Origin: DATCJA01 sp963814955
Lineage (GTDB): Bacteria > Acidobacteriota > Vicinamibacteria > Vicinamibacterales > UBA2999
Length of the DNA stretch: 64,000 bases
Assembly: GCA_963814955.1 (NCBI GenBank)
Contig: CAWFEX010000013.1
Location: forward strand, 1-64,000
Direction: 5' to 3'
In this document: positions 9,944 to 19,008 of the stretch, one piece after another
Layout of the letters: each line of letters starts with the position of its first letter
How positions within the stretch are numbered: the first letter of the stretch is position 1
Notes under the pieces: generated by a model
What the model was told of the DNA's origin: nothing
Databases searched by the model: none
The model's input: only the letters and a program-made list of their open reading frames with translations
Position numbers and translations under genes: made by a program

Positions 9944-10081
9944 GCAGTCCTCCTGTTCGGGCCACCCGCGACACCATCGCGAAGCACGCGCGATGGCAAG
10001 CCACCGCACCCGATTGTCACCATCCCGCAACCTACGTGGCGGCCCCAGAAGCGCTGGACAGGGGTGCGTAGGGTGCTGCCC
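9944..10081. promoter_or_regulatory. Divergent promoter region, ABC operon / tdh-kbl
   Basis: This 138-base space between divergent starts must hold both promoters. I see no convincing -35/-10 pair or operator by eye. The only clear element is the AGGAGG of the leftward gene. Confidence 0.4.
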
Positions 10082-11125
10082 ATGCGGGCTCTGGTGAAGA
10101 CGACCCCGGGACCGGGACTCGAGCTGACCGACGTGCCGGAGCCGACGCCCGGACCCGGCGAGGTCAAGATCCGGGTGCTGCGAGCGGGACTGTGCGGCAC
10201 CGACCTCCACCTCCACGACTGGGACGACTGGGCGGCGTCGGTGGTGCGACCGCCCATGACCATCGGTCACGAGTTCTTCGGCGAGGTGAGCGAGGTCGGC
10301 GCCGGCGTGACCAGCGTGCGCCCAGGCCAGCGGGTCTCCGGCGAGGGACACATCGTGTGCGGCATGTGCCGCAACTGCCGCGCCGGCCGCCGGCAGCTGT
10401 GCATCCACACGATCGGGGTGGGCGTCGACCGCGACGGCGCGTTCGCCGACTACGTCGTGATCCCCGCCACCAACGTGTGGATCCAGCCCGACGACCTCGA
10501 CCCCGACCTCGGCGCGGTCTTCGACCCGCTCGGCAACGCCACGCACACCGCACTGAGCTTCCCGCTCGCCGGCGAGGACGTGCTGGTCACCGGGGCCGGC
10601 CCCATCGGGGTGATGGCGACGGCGATCGCCCGCCACGTCGGCGCCCGCTTCATCGTCGTGTCCGACCTGAGCCCCTTCCGCCTGGAGCTGGCCCGGCAGG
10701 CCGGCGCCGACCTGGTGCTCGACCCGACCCGCACCTCGCTGCGCGAGGCGATGGACGGCCTCGGCATGAAGGAGGGCTTCGACATCGGGCTGGAGATGGC
10801 GGGCGCGCCGGCCGCGGTCGACGCGATGATCGGCACCATGAACCACGGCGGCCGGATCGCGATGCTCGGGCTGCCGAGTGACCCGTACCCGATCGACTGG
10901 GCCAAGGTGATCACGCACATGCTCACCATCAAGGGCATCTACGGCCGGGAGATGTACGACACCTGGTACGCCATGTCCGCGATGCTGCAGACGTCCGCGG
11001 CCCTGCGGGACGCCGTACGGTCCGTCATCACGCACCGCTTCCCGGCCGCGGACTTCGAGGCGGCGTTCGCCGCGGTGCGGTCCGGCGAGTGCGGCAAGGT
11101 GATCCTCGATTGGAGCGACTCATGA
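10082..11125 (+). CDS. tdh: L-threonine 3-dehydrogenase
   Basis: 347 residues, the normal length for this zinc-dependent medium-chain dehydrogenase. Catalytic zinc residues are Cys38 in GLCGTD and His63-Glu64 in GHEF. A structural zinc cluster of four cysteines follows GEGHIVCGMC (about residues 97-111). The Rossmann NAD site is VTGAGPIGVMA. The enzyme oxidises L-threonine to 2-amino-3-ketobutyrate with NAD in the cytoplasm. The next gene, kbl, overlaps by ATGA and handles that unstable product, which supports the specific call over other alcohol dehydrogenases. Confidence 0.93.
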   Translation: MRALVKTTPGPGLELTDVPEPTPGPGEVKIRVLRAGLCGTDLHLHDWDDWAASVVRPPMTIGHEFFGEVSEVGAGVTSVRPGQRVSGEGHIVCGMCRNCRAGRRQLCIHTIGVGVDRDGAFADYVVIPATNVWIQPDDLDPDLGAVFDPLGNATHTALSFPLAGEDVLVTGAGPIGVMATAIARHVGARFIVVSDLSPFRLELARQAGADLVLDPTRTSLREAMDGLGMKEGFDIGLEMAGAPAAVDAMIGTMNHGGRIAMLGLPSDPYPIDWAKVITHMLTIKGIYGREMYDTWYAMSAMLQTSAALRDAVRSVITHRFPAADFEAAFAAVRSGECGKVILDWSDS

Positions 11126-12345
11126 CCCCCTCTGTCCCTGCGACCCCCTACGCCAAGGTGCAGGAGCGGCTGCGCGCCACCCTCGAGGAGATCGAGGAGG
11201 CCGGCCTGACCAAGCGCGAGCGCGAGCTCGAGACGCCGCAGGCGGCGCACATCGGGGTCTCGACGGGCTCGGGGTCCGAGCCGGGCGCCGACGCGCTCAA
11301 CTTCTGCGCCAACAACTACCTCGGGCTCGCCGACGACCCGCGGGTGGTCGCCGCGGCGGCCGACGCGCTCACCCGGTGGGGCTTCGGGATGGCCAGCGTG
11401 CGGTTCATCTGCGGGACCCAGACCCTGCACAAGGCGCTGGAGGCGGAGCTCTCGGCGTTCCTCGGCACCGAGGACACCATCTTGTTCTCGTCCTGCTTCG
11501 ACGCGAACGGCGGCGTCTTCGAGACCCTCTTCGGCGCGGAGGACGCGATCATCTCCGACGCCCTCAACCACGCGTCGATCATCGACGGGGTGCGCCTCTC
11601 CAAGGCGGCGCGCTACCGCTACCGGAACGCCGACATGGCCGACCTGGAGGCGCAGCTGGTCGCGGCGGCCGAGGCCCGCACCCGGGTGATCGTCACCGAC
11701 GGCGTCTTCTCGATGGACGGCTACCTCGCGCCGCTGGACCGGATCTGCGACCTCGCCGAGCGGTACGACGCCCTCGTCCTGGTCGACGACTCGCACGCGG
11801 TCGGGTTCGTCGGTCCCGGCGGTCGTGGCACCCCTGAGCACTTCGGGGTCATGGACCGCGTCGACATCCTCACCGGCACGCTCGGCAAGGCACTCGGGGG
11901 TGCCTCCGGCGGCTACGTGGCCGGCCGCCAGGAGGTCGTCGACCTGCTGCGCCAGCGGGCCCGCCCGTACCTCTTCTCCAACGCGGTCGCGCCCACGGTC
12001 GCGGCCGGCTCCCGGGTCGCCCTCGAGATCGCCGCCACCTCCGACGAGGCCCGCGAGACGCTGCGCCGCAACACCGCGCTGTTCCGGGGCCTGATGACCG
12101 AGGCCGGCTTCGAGATCCTGGCGGGCGAGCACCCGATCACCCCGGTGATGTTCCGCGGCGAGGACGGTGCCCGGGAGGCCTCGCGGGTGGCGGACGAGAT
12201 GCTGGCCCACGGCGTCTACGTGATCGCCTTCTCGTTCCCCGTGGTGCCCCGTGGCGAGGCCCGGATCCGGGTCCAGCTCTCGGCCGCGCACAGCGAGGAC
12301 GACGTCCGCCGCTGCGTCGCGGCGTTCGTGTCCGCCCGAGGGTAG
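11122..12345 (+). CDS. kbl: 2-amino-3-ketobutyrate CoA ligase (glycine C-acetyltransferase)
   Basis: 407 residues of the alpha-oxoamine synthase family of PLP enzymes. Visible are the NFCANNYLGLA segment near the N-terminus, the VDDSHAVGF motif holding the PLP-contacting Asp and His, and the Schiff-base lysine in TGTLGKALGG. It splits 2-amino-3-ketobutyrate with CoA to glycine and acetyl-CoA, completing threonine breakdown begun by Tdh. Translation is coupled to tdh through the ATGA overlap. The start at 11122 is preferred over an upstream in-frame ATG inside tdh. Confidence 0.93.
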   Translation: MTPSVPATPYAKVQERLRATLEEIEEAGLTKRERELETPQAAHIGVSTGSGSEPGADALNFCANNYLGLADDPRVVAAAADALTRWGFGMASVRFICGTQTLHKALEAELSAFLGTEDTILFSSCFDANGGVFETLFGAEDAIISDALNHASIIDGVRLSKAARYRYRNADMADLEAQLVAAAEARTRVIVTDGVFSMDGYLAPLDRICDLAERYDALVLVDDSHAVGFVGPGGRGTPEHFGVMDRVDILTGTLGKALGGASGGYVAGRQEVVDLLRQRARPYLFSNAVAPTVAAGSRVALEIAATSDEARETLRRNTALFRGLMTEAGFEILAGEHPITPVMFRGEDGAREASRVADEMLAHGVYVIAFSFPVVPRGEARIRVQLSAAHSEDDVRRCVAAFVSARG

Positions 12346-12402
12346 GGATGGTTCACCCCGAGGGGTGTAGACATCTTCCCTCCCCCACCGGAGGGTTGAG
12401 AC

Positions 12403-13044
12403 GTGCCCATCCGGCTTGCGCTCGTCAACGACTACGAGGTGGTGGTGCGTGGTCTCAACTCCATGCTCCGCCACTACCGTGACGACTTCGCGATCGTGGA
12501 GCTCAACGCCAACACCGAGGTGAGCGAGCCGGTCGACATCGCGCTGTTCGACGTCTTCGCGCAGAGCTCGGGGGACGGCGAGGACGTCCACGACCTGCTC
12601 GCCAACCCGGTCGTCAACAAGGTCGTGGTCTACGGCTGGAACGTCACCCCCGCGATCGCGCGCCGGGCGATGGACCACGGCGTGGCCGGCTACGTGTCCA
12701 AGACGCTGCCCGCCCACGAGCTGGTGCAGGCGCTCCGCGCCGTGCACGCCGGCGGGCGCGTGGTCTCCGGCAACGGCTCCAAGCGTGCGGTGATCGGCGG
12801 CGACTGGCCCGGACGCGAGGAGGGTCTGACCGCCCGCGAGGCCGAGGTGATCGCGCTGATCACCCAGGGGCTGAGCAACAGCGACATCGCGAGCCACTCC
12901 TCGCTCTCGATCAACTCCGTGAAGTCCTACATCCGGAGTGCCTACCGCAAGATCGGCGTCACCAGCCGGACCAACGCGGTCCTGTGGGGCGTCGAGCACG
13001 GCTTCCACCCCGACCGCGCCCGCATCGACGGCCCCGGTTCGTGA
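12403..13044 (+). CDS. LuxR-family response regulator
   Basis: 213 residues from a GTG start. The N-terminal receiver-like domain keeps a likely phosphoacceptor Asp50 (IALFD), an N-terminal acidic residue (ND at 9-10) and Lys100 (YVSKT), although the usual Thr/Ser switch region reads VYGWN. The C-terminal helix-turn-helix runs from LTAREAEVIALITQGLSNSDI to NSVKSYIRSAYRKIGV, a classic GerE/LuxR motif. No kinase gene is adjacent. It follows tdh-kbl by 57 bases with its own spacer, so it may be transcribed separately. Confidence 0.85.
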   Translation: MPIRLALVNDYEVVVRGLNSMLRHYRDDFAIVELNANTEVSEPVDIALFDVFAQSSGDGEDVHDLLANPVVNKVVVYGWNVTPAIARRAMDHGVAGYVSKTLPAHELVQALRAVHAGGRVVSGNGSKRAVIGGDWPGREEGLTAREAEVIALITQGLSNSDIASHSSLSINSVKSYIRSAYRKIGVTSRTNAVLWGVEHGFHPDRARIDGPGS

Positions 13045-13132
13045 GCTCTCGCAGACCTCCTGCTCCACTCAACCAACCAAGAAATGACCGGGTGCTGCAC
13101 GGGGAGGGGGCCCGGTCGGAAGGAATAACCCC

Positions 13133-13276
13133 ATGGTGGTCCTCGGACTCATCCTGCTGATCCTCGGCCTGCTGCTTCCGCAGAGCATCCTCGTGACGAT
13201 CGGTCTCATCCTGATCGTGGTCGGACTGATCTTGAACTTCGTCCCCATCGGCGGTTCGAGCCGCAGGGTCTTCTGA
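13133..13276 (+). CDS. Small two-helix membrane protein (DUF6131-like)
   Basis: 47 residues beginning MVVLGLILLILGLLLPQSIL. Two hydrophobic helices are joined by a short turn and followed by a basic tail (GGSSRRVF). An AAGGAA ribosome site precedes the ATG. Very small proteins of this pattern (G-x-I-L-L-I-L-G repeated) are common in Nocardioides, Mycobacterium and relatives and carry the label DUF6131. The function is unknown. Third codon positions are strongly G/C, as expected for a real gene in this region. Confidence 0.75.
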   Translation: MVVLGLILLILGLLLPQSILVTIGLILIVVGLILNFVPIGGSSRRVF

Positions 13277-13337
13277 CGGTCCTAGACCTCATAGGTACCA
13301 GCACGCGTAGCCCGGCCCTTCCCGTTAGCCTGCACAG

Positions 13338-14000
13338 GTGAACGGGAGGGGCCGGGCCATGCTCGGGGCGGGGGTGGCCGCGCTGCTCCTCGGCGTCGCG
13401 CCGGCCGGCTGCTCCGAGGACACCGGGACGCCGACCGCCGACGACGCGGCGACGTCGGTGTCCCCCAGCCCGTCGGTGATCACCCTGTCCCCGCTGCCCG
13501 CGGCCCCCGAGACGCCCGCCTCCGGGAGGCTGTACGCCGACCTGCGGCAGTCGTCCCGCGACGCGGCGCTGGGCCGGATGGAGGTCTGGATCCGCAACGA
13601 CCGGGAGCGCGACCTGACGCCCACGAAGGTCACCTACGTCGACGGCCGCTTCCGGCGACCGCTCACCGGCGAGCGGCTCCGGCTCAACCCCGCGCGCAGC
13701 ATCCGCGGCTACCCGCTCTACCTCCCCGCCCGGCCGGACTGCGACAGCGACGCCACCCGCGGCCGGGTGGTGGTGGAGCACGGCGGCCGACGCGAGGAGC
13801 TCCCCGTCGAGGACGAGGCCGACGTGGTCGCCCGCTTCGTGGCCACCACGTGCCTGCGGCTGGAGGTGTCGGAGGTCGCGGACCTCTCCTTCGACGACGA
13901 GGTGGCCGTCGACGGTGAGGGCGAAGGCAGCCTCGGCACCCTCGTCCTCGTGAACGGCCTGCTCGACGTGACTCGCGAAATGGCCGAGGCACGTTCATGA
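13338..14000 (+). CDS. Putative lipoprotein, chimeric at its 3' end
   Basis: A GTG start gives a hydrophobic signal segment ending in the lipobox-like GVAPAGC, then a Ser/Thr/Pro linker and a compact secreted domain with two cysteines (residues about 135-175). It resembles unannotated actinobacterial lipoproteins; no function is known. The high-GC style stops near 13,950. The last dozen residues (LLDVTREMAEARS) and the downstream gene belong to the lower-GC part. The displayed C-terminus is therefore probably the tail of a different, acidobacterial protein fused by the assembly. Confidence 0.6.
   Translation: MNGRGRAMLGAGVAALLLGVAPAGCSEDTGTPTADDAATSVSPSPSVITLSPLPAAPETPASGRLYADLRQSSRDAALGRMEVWIRNDRERDLTPTKVTYVDGRFRRPLTGERLRLNPARSIRGYPLYLPARPDCDSDATRGRVVVEHGGRREELPVEDEADVVARFVATTCLRLEVSEVADLSFDDEVAVDGEGEGSLGTLVLVNGLLDVTREMAEARS
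13930..13997. other. Probable contig junction between two genomes
   Basis: Left of here the genes have near-maximal G/C at third positions and actinobacterial families. Right of here GC drops, codon use loosens and all genes are acidobacterial in style. No integrase, att repeat or IS end is visible at the change. The join falls inside an open reading frame that remains open by chance. Confidence 0.75.
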
Positions 14001-14851
14001 AGGCACCGGTGCGCCGAATGTTGGCAGTGATCCTTAGCGTGGTGGCGCTCGCCGCCCTTGTCGCTGTCGGTGCCCGAATCGCCTTCGAGCGCCGGATGGC
14101 CCGCGAAATCGATGCGCTTCTTGGCGATGCGCGACGTCCTGGCCGACGGGTGATTACGAACGACGACCTTCAACGTGTCCCGGACACGGTACAGCGTTGG
14201 TTGCGCTACTCGATCGTCGTTGGAAGCCGCGTGCCGACGACCGTGCGTCTGCGTCAGGACGGTCAGTTCCAGATGGAGGGGAGAGGGTGGATGCCATTTG
14301 AGGCAGAGCAGTACTTCACGATCAATCCGCCCGGGTTTCTTTGGAAGGCGACCTTCCGGATGGCGCCTCTCGTGTCGGTGACCGGTCGGGACCAGTATCG
14401 TGCGGGCGAAGCCAGTATGGAGATGCGGATACTCTCGCTCGTTCCGGTGGCGAACAAGACCGGCGGCGGCCTGAATCAAGGAGACCTGCTTCGATTCCTG
14501 GGCGAACTGCAGTGGTTCCCTGCTGCCGCCCTCGAGGATTACGTCGTGTGGGAGCCGATCGACTCCCACTCCGCGCGTGCCACGATGACCTACGGCGGAA
14601 TCGCCGCATCGATGACCTTCCGATTCGACACTGACGGCCGCCTCATCGAATCCACGGCAGTCCGTTACAACGACTCGCGGGGACGGAACGAGCCGTGGAT
14701 CAATCGAAATGAATCAGATCAGCAGTTCGGTGGGATCCGCGTGCCGGCCGCGGGCGAAGCCAGGTGGGAGGACAAATCCGGGTCGTATCCGTACATCCGA
14801 TGGCGCATCACCACGATCGAACACGACCTTCCCAGTCGGTTCGAGCGTTGA
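13997..14851 (+). CDS. DUF6544-family protein
   Basis: 284 residues with one N-terminal membrane helix (LAVILSVVALAALVAVGARI) and a C-terminal domain. The conserved run includes VPDTVQRWLRY, GWMPFEAEQYF, PPGFLWKA, NQGDLLRFLGELQWFP and WEPIDSHSARAT, matching the DUF6544 (formerly DUF6920) family. Its function is unknown; the fold may bind a lipid or hydrophobic ligand. The start overlaps the stop of the chimeric frame by ATGA, so in its native genome it followed another gene ending EARS. Confidence 0.8.
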   Translation: MKAPVRRMLAVILSVVALAALVAVGARIAFERRMAREIDALLGDARRPGRRVITNDDLQRVPDTVQRWLRYSIVVGSRVPTTVRLRQDGQFQMEGRGWMPFEAEQYFTINPPGFLWKATFRMAPLVSVTGRDQYRAGEASMEMRILSLVPVANKTGGGLNQGDLLRFLGELQWFPAAALEDYVVWEPIDSHSARATMTYGGIAASMTFRFDTDGRLIESTAVRYNDSRGRNEPWINRNESDQQFGGIRVPAAGEARWEDKSGSYPYIRWRITTIEHDLPSRFER

Positions 14852-14936
14852 CGTGACTGACCGGCGTTGGGGTGGTCGAGCGCGTCCTGTCGCTGAGGGT
14901 CGGCCGACACTTCATGCACGTCATCGGTGGCCGAGG

Positions 14937-15368
14937 ATGAGGATGGCAGGTACTCCGTTTCCGTTGGCACGCGCGGTCGGGATCTGGTTGACGCTGGTCG
15001 CAGTGGAGTCGATTCACGGGGTGATGCGGCGATTGTTCCTTGAGCCGCCACTCGGCGATCTTCGCGCACGACAGGTGAGCGTGTTCACGGGCGCTGTCCT
15101 GATCACGATGGTGTTCTCGTTCACGCTTCGGTGGCTGGGTCCGCAACCGGTGAGGCGCTGGTGGGAATTCGGACTGCTGTGGCTGGCGCTGACGCTTGTT
15201 TTTGAAGTCGGGCTGGGGCGCGCCACCGGGATGTCATGGGACCGCGTTGCCTCTGACTTCGATCCGCGGCGTGGCGGATTGTTGGCGTTCGGCATGCTGG
15301 TCATCCTCGTGGCGCCGCGACTCTTGGCGCAACGTCGCGGCTTGCTTCATCATGGTCATCGGGCCTGA
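14937..15368 (+). CDS. Integral membrane protein, unknown function
   Basis: 143 residues with about four hydrophobic helices (ARAVGIWLTLVAVESI, SVFTGAVLITMVFSF, FGLLWLALTLVFEVGLG, GLLAFGMLVILVAPRLL). The start at 14937 (MRMAGTPF) is chosen because upstream in-frame starts precede arginine-rich non-membrane sequence. Residues such as Glu-Ser-Ile-His-Gly in helix 1 look conserved-like, but I recognise no family. It follows the DUF6544 gene on the same strand. Confidence 0.6.
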   Translation: MRMAGTPFPLARAVGIWLTLVAVESIHGVMRRLFLEPPLGDLRARQVSVFTGAVLITMVFSFTLRWLGPQPVRRWWEFGLLWLALTLVFEVGLGRATGMSWDRVASDFDPRRGGLLAFGMLVILVAPRLLAQRRGLLHHGHRA

Positions 15369-15545
15369 CCGGCGGCTGAAGCCCGACGGCACGAGAGCGC
15401 AGGACGCACGCACTTGACCGGCGCGACGGGTGGCGATCGAGGGAGGTCGGCTGGTGCGTGAGAGGTGGTTATACGCACAATCTTGGGCGCATAAGCGTGG
15501 TTACCGCGTCGCCGACCGCTCGGACACCCCGCGTGATCACTCGCT

Positions 15546-16223
15546 ATGCCAAGTAGCTCGCCTCGATCGTGGCGATGGATCCGACTCGGCATGTGGTCGA
15601 CAGCGGCGATTCTCGTTCCAGTTGTAGCAGCGCATGCACTGTTCCCCGGTAATACGCGTCGGGGAACGAGAAAAGACGAGCGGGGCGCTCCGCTACCAGG
15701 TGACGACATTGTTCCCCATCCCAAGACGGGCTACACGATGGCCATTACAATCCGGGCAGCGCCATCTGACATCTGGCCGTGGCTCGTTCAGATGGGCCAA
15801 GGTCGCGGCGGGTTCTACACACACGAATGGGTCGAGAATCTGCTGAGCGCGGATATCCACAACGCCGACCGTGTCGTTCCAGCGTGGCAGCGGTTGGAGA
15901 TGGGCGACACGGTCCGCCTCACGCCCGACCCGTATTTTGGACAGCCCGGTCAATTCATGACCGTTGCCGAGATTCAGCCTGGACGAGCGTTGGTGTTCCG
16001 GCAAACGCTGCCCAACGGTTCCACTGCGAGTTGGGCCTTGCTCCTGTTGCCTGAGGACGACGGGACGACGCGTGTCGTCATGAGACGGCGAGGCGGCGAT
16101 CCCACGCTTTTCGACCGTGTGATGGCACCTGGTTACGCGTTCATGGATAGAGAAATGCTTCACGGCCTTCGTGAACGAGCTGAAGGGACCGTAATCAGGG
16201 ACGCTGAACGCGATCGTTCCTGA
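15546..16223 (+). CDS. Membrane-anchored SRPBCC-fold protein
   Basis: 225 residues. An N-terminal helix (MWSTAAILVPVVAAHALF) is followed by an SRPBCC (START/Bet v1-like) domain. Its mark is a repeated phrase of this window, AITIRAAPSDIWPWLVQMGQGRGGFYTHEWVENL, here with Trp-Pro-Trp and the Gly-rich turn. SRPBCC proteins bind hydrophobic ligands or modify them; the role here is unknown. Two more SRPBCC domains lie at 17325 and 28116. The 3' end overlaps the convergent M23-like gene by 29 bases. Confidence 0.8.
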   Translation: MPSSSPRSWRWIRLGMWSTAAILVPVVAAHALFPGNTRRGTRKDERGAPLPGDDIVPHPKTGYTMAITIRAAPSDIWPWLVQMGQGRGGFYTHEWVENLLSADIHNADRVVPAWQRLEMGDTVRLTPDPYFGQPGQFMTVAEIQPGRALVFRQTLPNGSTASWALLLLPEDDGTTRVVMRRRGGDPTLFDRVMAPGYAFMDREMLHGLRERAEGTVIRDAERDRS

Positions 16224-17199
16224 CCAGGAATCGACCGTTCATTCGCATGGGCAACGGGTCACCGCTCAAAAACGCGTCGTCCATCGCGGGACGCTGCGCA
16301 TGAATGTGCAGGTGCGGCTCGTTGGTGTTGCCCGAATTCCCGACGTTCCCAAGGACAGCACCAGCGTGAACGTGCTCGCCGGAACGGACCTGCACCGTGC
16401 CTCGCTCCATGTGACCGAGAAGGACGTGCACGCCACCACACTCCATGAAGACGAAGTTGCCAGGGAGATGCTCACGATCCGGCTGCGGTGGCGGCATGTC
16501 AGGACGACCGTCTTCCGCCCGCAACACGGCACCCGAACACGGCGCATGGATAGGCTCCCCGAAGATCGCGTAGGCTCGCGGATCGCGTGGGACAAGACCG
16601 GGTGCCCGCATGCCAAAGCTGTTGACCTCGACGATGTCGACACCATAGCTCTGTCCGCGATAGTCACGGAAACGAGGCGCCGTCAGCGTCTGCACATGCG
16701 CATTAATCAAGTCGCTGCTGCCTCCATTCGCCACCAAGTACGTTCCGTCGTGTAATGGGAACTCGAGATCGACAATCTGCTCCTGTGGCGGCCATCGCGC
16801 GCGGATGGCGGTCCCCGCGAGACCGACGAACGCGATCGCCATCAGCCCGTTCAGCGCAACGCCAAACCACTCGACTCGTCGTTGTGGCCAGCGTTGAACG
16901 GACCGCACTCTGCGACCAATCGGGTAGGCCTGCAGGGCGAGGATCGCGAAGTACACGATGGTCAGTGGCCACGGCACGATCAGCCATAGACCCGCCAGTG
17001 CGATGGCAACCAGATAGGCGGTCGTCATAAATAGGCGAAGCAGCGTGCCGGAACGGCTTCCGCCCGTGGAGAACCACAGCGACGCCAGGAAGGCAAGTGG
17101 CACTGACGACTCTGCGCGACGAGGAGCAGAGCGTGGACGGCCACCATTCGGCATCGAATAGGGAGCAGGGCGAGTGCCAAGGTTCGGACCTACTGCCAC
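16195..17199 (-). CDS. Membrane protein with M23 (LytM) domain, first zinc ligand not seen
   Basis: Up to 334 residues (a shorter start at 17028 would also keep the helices). Three N-terminal membrane helices (about residues 55-75, 78-95, 112-130) are followed by an M23-like domain. Expected features are present: YGVDIVEV, a Gly-rich strand, GNFVFMECGGVHVLLGHM, GAVLGNVGNSGNTNEPHLHIH with the HxH ligands. The first ligand of the HxGxD motif is not His here (SYGVD). M23 enzymes cut peptidoglycan crosslinks, so this one may be inactive or bind zinc differently. Confidence 0.7.
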   Translation of the reverse strand: MAVGPNLGTRPAPYSMPNGGRPRSAPRRAESSVPLAFLASLWFSTGGSRSGTLLRLFMTTAYLVAIALAGLWLIVPWPLTIVYFAILALQAYPIGRRVRSVQRWPQRRVEWFGVALNGLMAIAFVGLAGTAIRARWPPQEQIVDLEFPLHDGTYLVANGGSSDLINAHVQTLTAPRFRDYRGQSYGVDIVEVNSFGMRAPGLVPRDPRAYAIFGEPIHAPCSGAVLRAEDGRPDMPPPQPDREHLPGNFVFMECGGVHVLLGHMERGTVQVRSGEHVHAGAVLGNVGNSGNTNEPHLHIHAQRPAMDDAFLSGDPLPMRMNGRFLVRNDRVQRP

Positions 17200-17324
17200 G
17201 AGCTGAAATCATCTGTTCCGAGGGTCAAGGCCGAAAAACTACCCACTCGGTGCGTGTTTGTTCGCTTTCTACCGGGAAGTCACTCGGTTGTGGCGTGATG
17301 ACGCCTGCGTGATCGTCAGGACAA

Positions 17325-17786
17325 ATGCGGCAAGGTTTCTGCGTCACTTATCTGTCGTGTTCCGAGGCCCCTGATGTTTGGCCGCTCAGGTACCTAGCGA
17401 CAAGAAATGAACAGAGCAAGCAGCTCCCCGGCGATGCCCTGATCCCGCAGCCCATTGCCTCGCTCGTTCACGCGATTACTATCGGACGAGCGCCGCGTGA
17501 GGTGTGGCCTTGGCTCGCACAGATGGGTGCTGGAGGTCGAGCAGGATGGTACAGCTACGACTTCCTTGATAACGGCGGGCGACCGAGCGTTGTGCGCATC
17601 GTGCCGGAACTTCAACAGCTGTCCGTCGGCATGGTTTTCCCCGCCCTACCAGGCATGACCGACGGTTTTACGCTTCTCGCATTCGAGCGAGACCGCTTTC
17701 TCATCCTCGGGATCGCGAGGCGAGCCGAGTCGGCGCCAGCGACCAGCCTGCGGCGCGGACATCTGCGAAACACGGGTGCAGCTTGA
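17325..17786 (+). pseudogene. SRPBCC-domain protein, truncated by frameshift
   Basis: The frame matches the first 100 residues of the SRPBCC domain at 28116: PIASLVHAITIGRAPREVWP, then WYSYDFLDNG, then PELQQLSVGMVFPALPGMTDGFT. After ILGIARRAESAPATS it departs from the family, where the paralogue continues with a Trp-Ala-Phe-Val-Leu strand. So a frameshift occurs near 17,720-17,760, or the gene has lost its C-terminal half. It sits just before a membrane-protein gene, the same order as the paralogous relic near 29.6-29.9 kb. Confidence 0.6.
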
Positions 17787-17797
17787 AGCCCTCACCG

Positions 17798-18623
17798 ATG
17801 GCCGCGCACCGACGAATGACGCTACTGCTGCTGGCGCTAATGCTTGCACAGTCGCTGCTCGGTCTGTCGCTGCCCGATCAGGTACAGAGATGCGGCGTGG
17901 GTCAGGGCCACCTGGTACGGGAACGACTGGGTCACGCTCTTAGGGGCTGTCCCTCTGCTGTGGGTCGGAATACGAACAGCCGCCAGAGGATCCGTACGTG
18001 GACTGGTGCTCATGCTCGGCATGGCGGGATACGCGTTCTACAACTACGCCTTCTATCTGTTTGGCGCCGCACTCAACGTATTCTTCCCGCTCTACGTTCT
18101 GAGCTTCCTTGTCGGCATCGCGACACTGGGTCTGTTGGTCTCGCAACTCGATGTCAATACTTTCGCAAGGTCCTTTCGCGCTGAGACGCCGGTGCGTTTC
18201 ATTGGCGGTTATCTGGTCTTCGTGGGCGTCGGACTCGCCGTCGTCTGGCTGGGTATGTGGGGAGCCTTCGCGTTTGCCGGCCGCCCGACTCCAGTCGAAC
18301 CGGACGCGTTCAAGGTGGTCGCCGCGCTTGACCTGTCGCTCATGGTGCCCGCTCTGGCCGTTGGCGGTGGACTGCTGTGGAAGCGGCGACCCTGGGGATA
18401 TCTGATTGCGACGATCGCGGCGATTCAGGGCGCGTTGTACCTGCTACTACTCTCCGTCAACTCGGCGATCGCGATCAGTCGTGGTCTCGCCGCCGCGCCC
18501 GGCGAGCTCCCGATCTGGGGACCGTTGGCCGTTTTCACAACGCTCGCCGCAGTTGTACTGGTCAGAAGCGCGTCGGGCCGTCTTCACGCGCTCTCACTGG
18601 CGAACACCTCCGAGCAACGGTGA
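17798..18623 (+). CDS. Integral membrane protein (frameshift near 17,880)
   Basis: Starting at the ATG at 17798, MAAHRRMTLLLLALMLAQSL gives the first helix in one frame. The protein then continues in another frame from YRDAAWVRATWYGNDW, through about six further helices, to LANTSEQR. One base too many near 17,880 explains the break. The family is an unnamed membrane protein seen in acidobacteria. A degraded copy of its C-terminal 50 residues lies on the opposite strand near 29,700-29,900. It runs directly into the next gene. Confidence 0.65.
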
Positions 18624-19008
18624 GTGCCGATGTGGAATCGCTACCTCGGAGCTCTTCTCGCGTTTGGGGCGATCAATGCTTTCGCAGGCGGCTGGTATGG
18701 CCTCTCTGGAGCTCCAGGCGTGCCGCTGGAGTGGCTCGCAGGCAGTGCGTTCAGAGATTATTTCATCCCAAGCTTGATCCTGTTTGTTATTGTCGGGGGT
18801 GCACTCGCATTTGCTGCGATAGCTGTGTTCGCACGATTTCGGCTGTCGCGCGTCAGCGCTCTCACCGCGGGGATCATCGGTACTCGTCTGGATTTCCGTA
18901 CAGCTCGCCATCATCGGGTATGTGTCGTGGATGCAGCCCGCAACCGCGGTTGCCGGAGTTGCTGTCCTCATCCTGGCGTCGCGGCTGCCCCCGTATGAAC
19001 ACCTCTGA
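18624..19008 (+). CDS. Small integral membrane protein (frameshift near 18,880)
   Basis: Starts GTG at 18624 or ATG at 18630 (MWNRYLGALLAFGAINAFAG), directly after the preceding stop. It has about four helices: the N-terminal one, FIPSLILFVIVGGALAFAAI, LVWISVQLAIIGYVSW and VAGVAVLILAS. The last two are read only after a frame change near 18,880. With that correction the product ends PPYEHL at 19008, overlapping the next start. A relic of its N-terminus (ATNAFADGYYGVSGAP) is found reversed near 29,600. Function unknown. Confidence 0.6.

Noticed and set aside
13718..14569. Minus-strand frame that spans the junction
   Set aside because: It crosses two unrelated sequences and has no family features; a random open frame.
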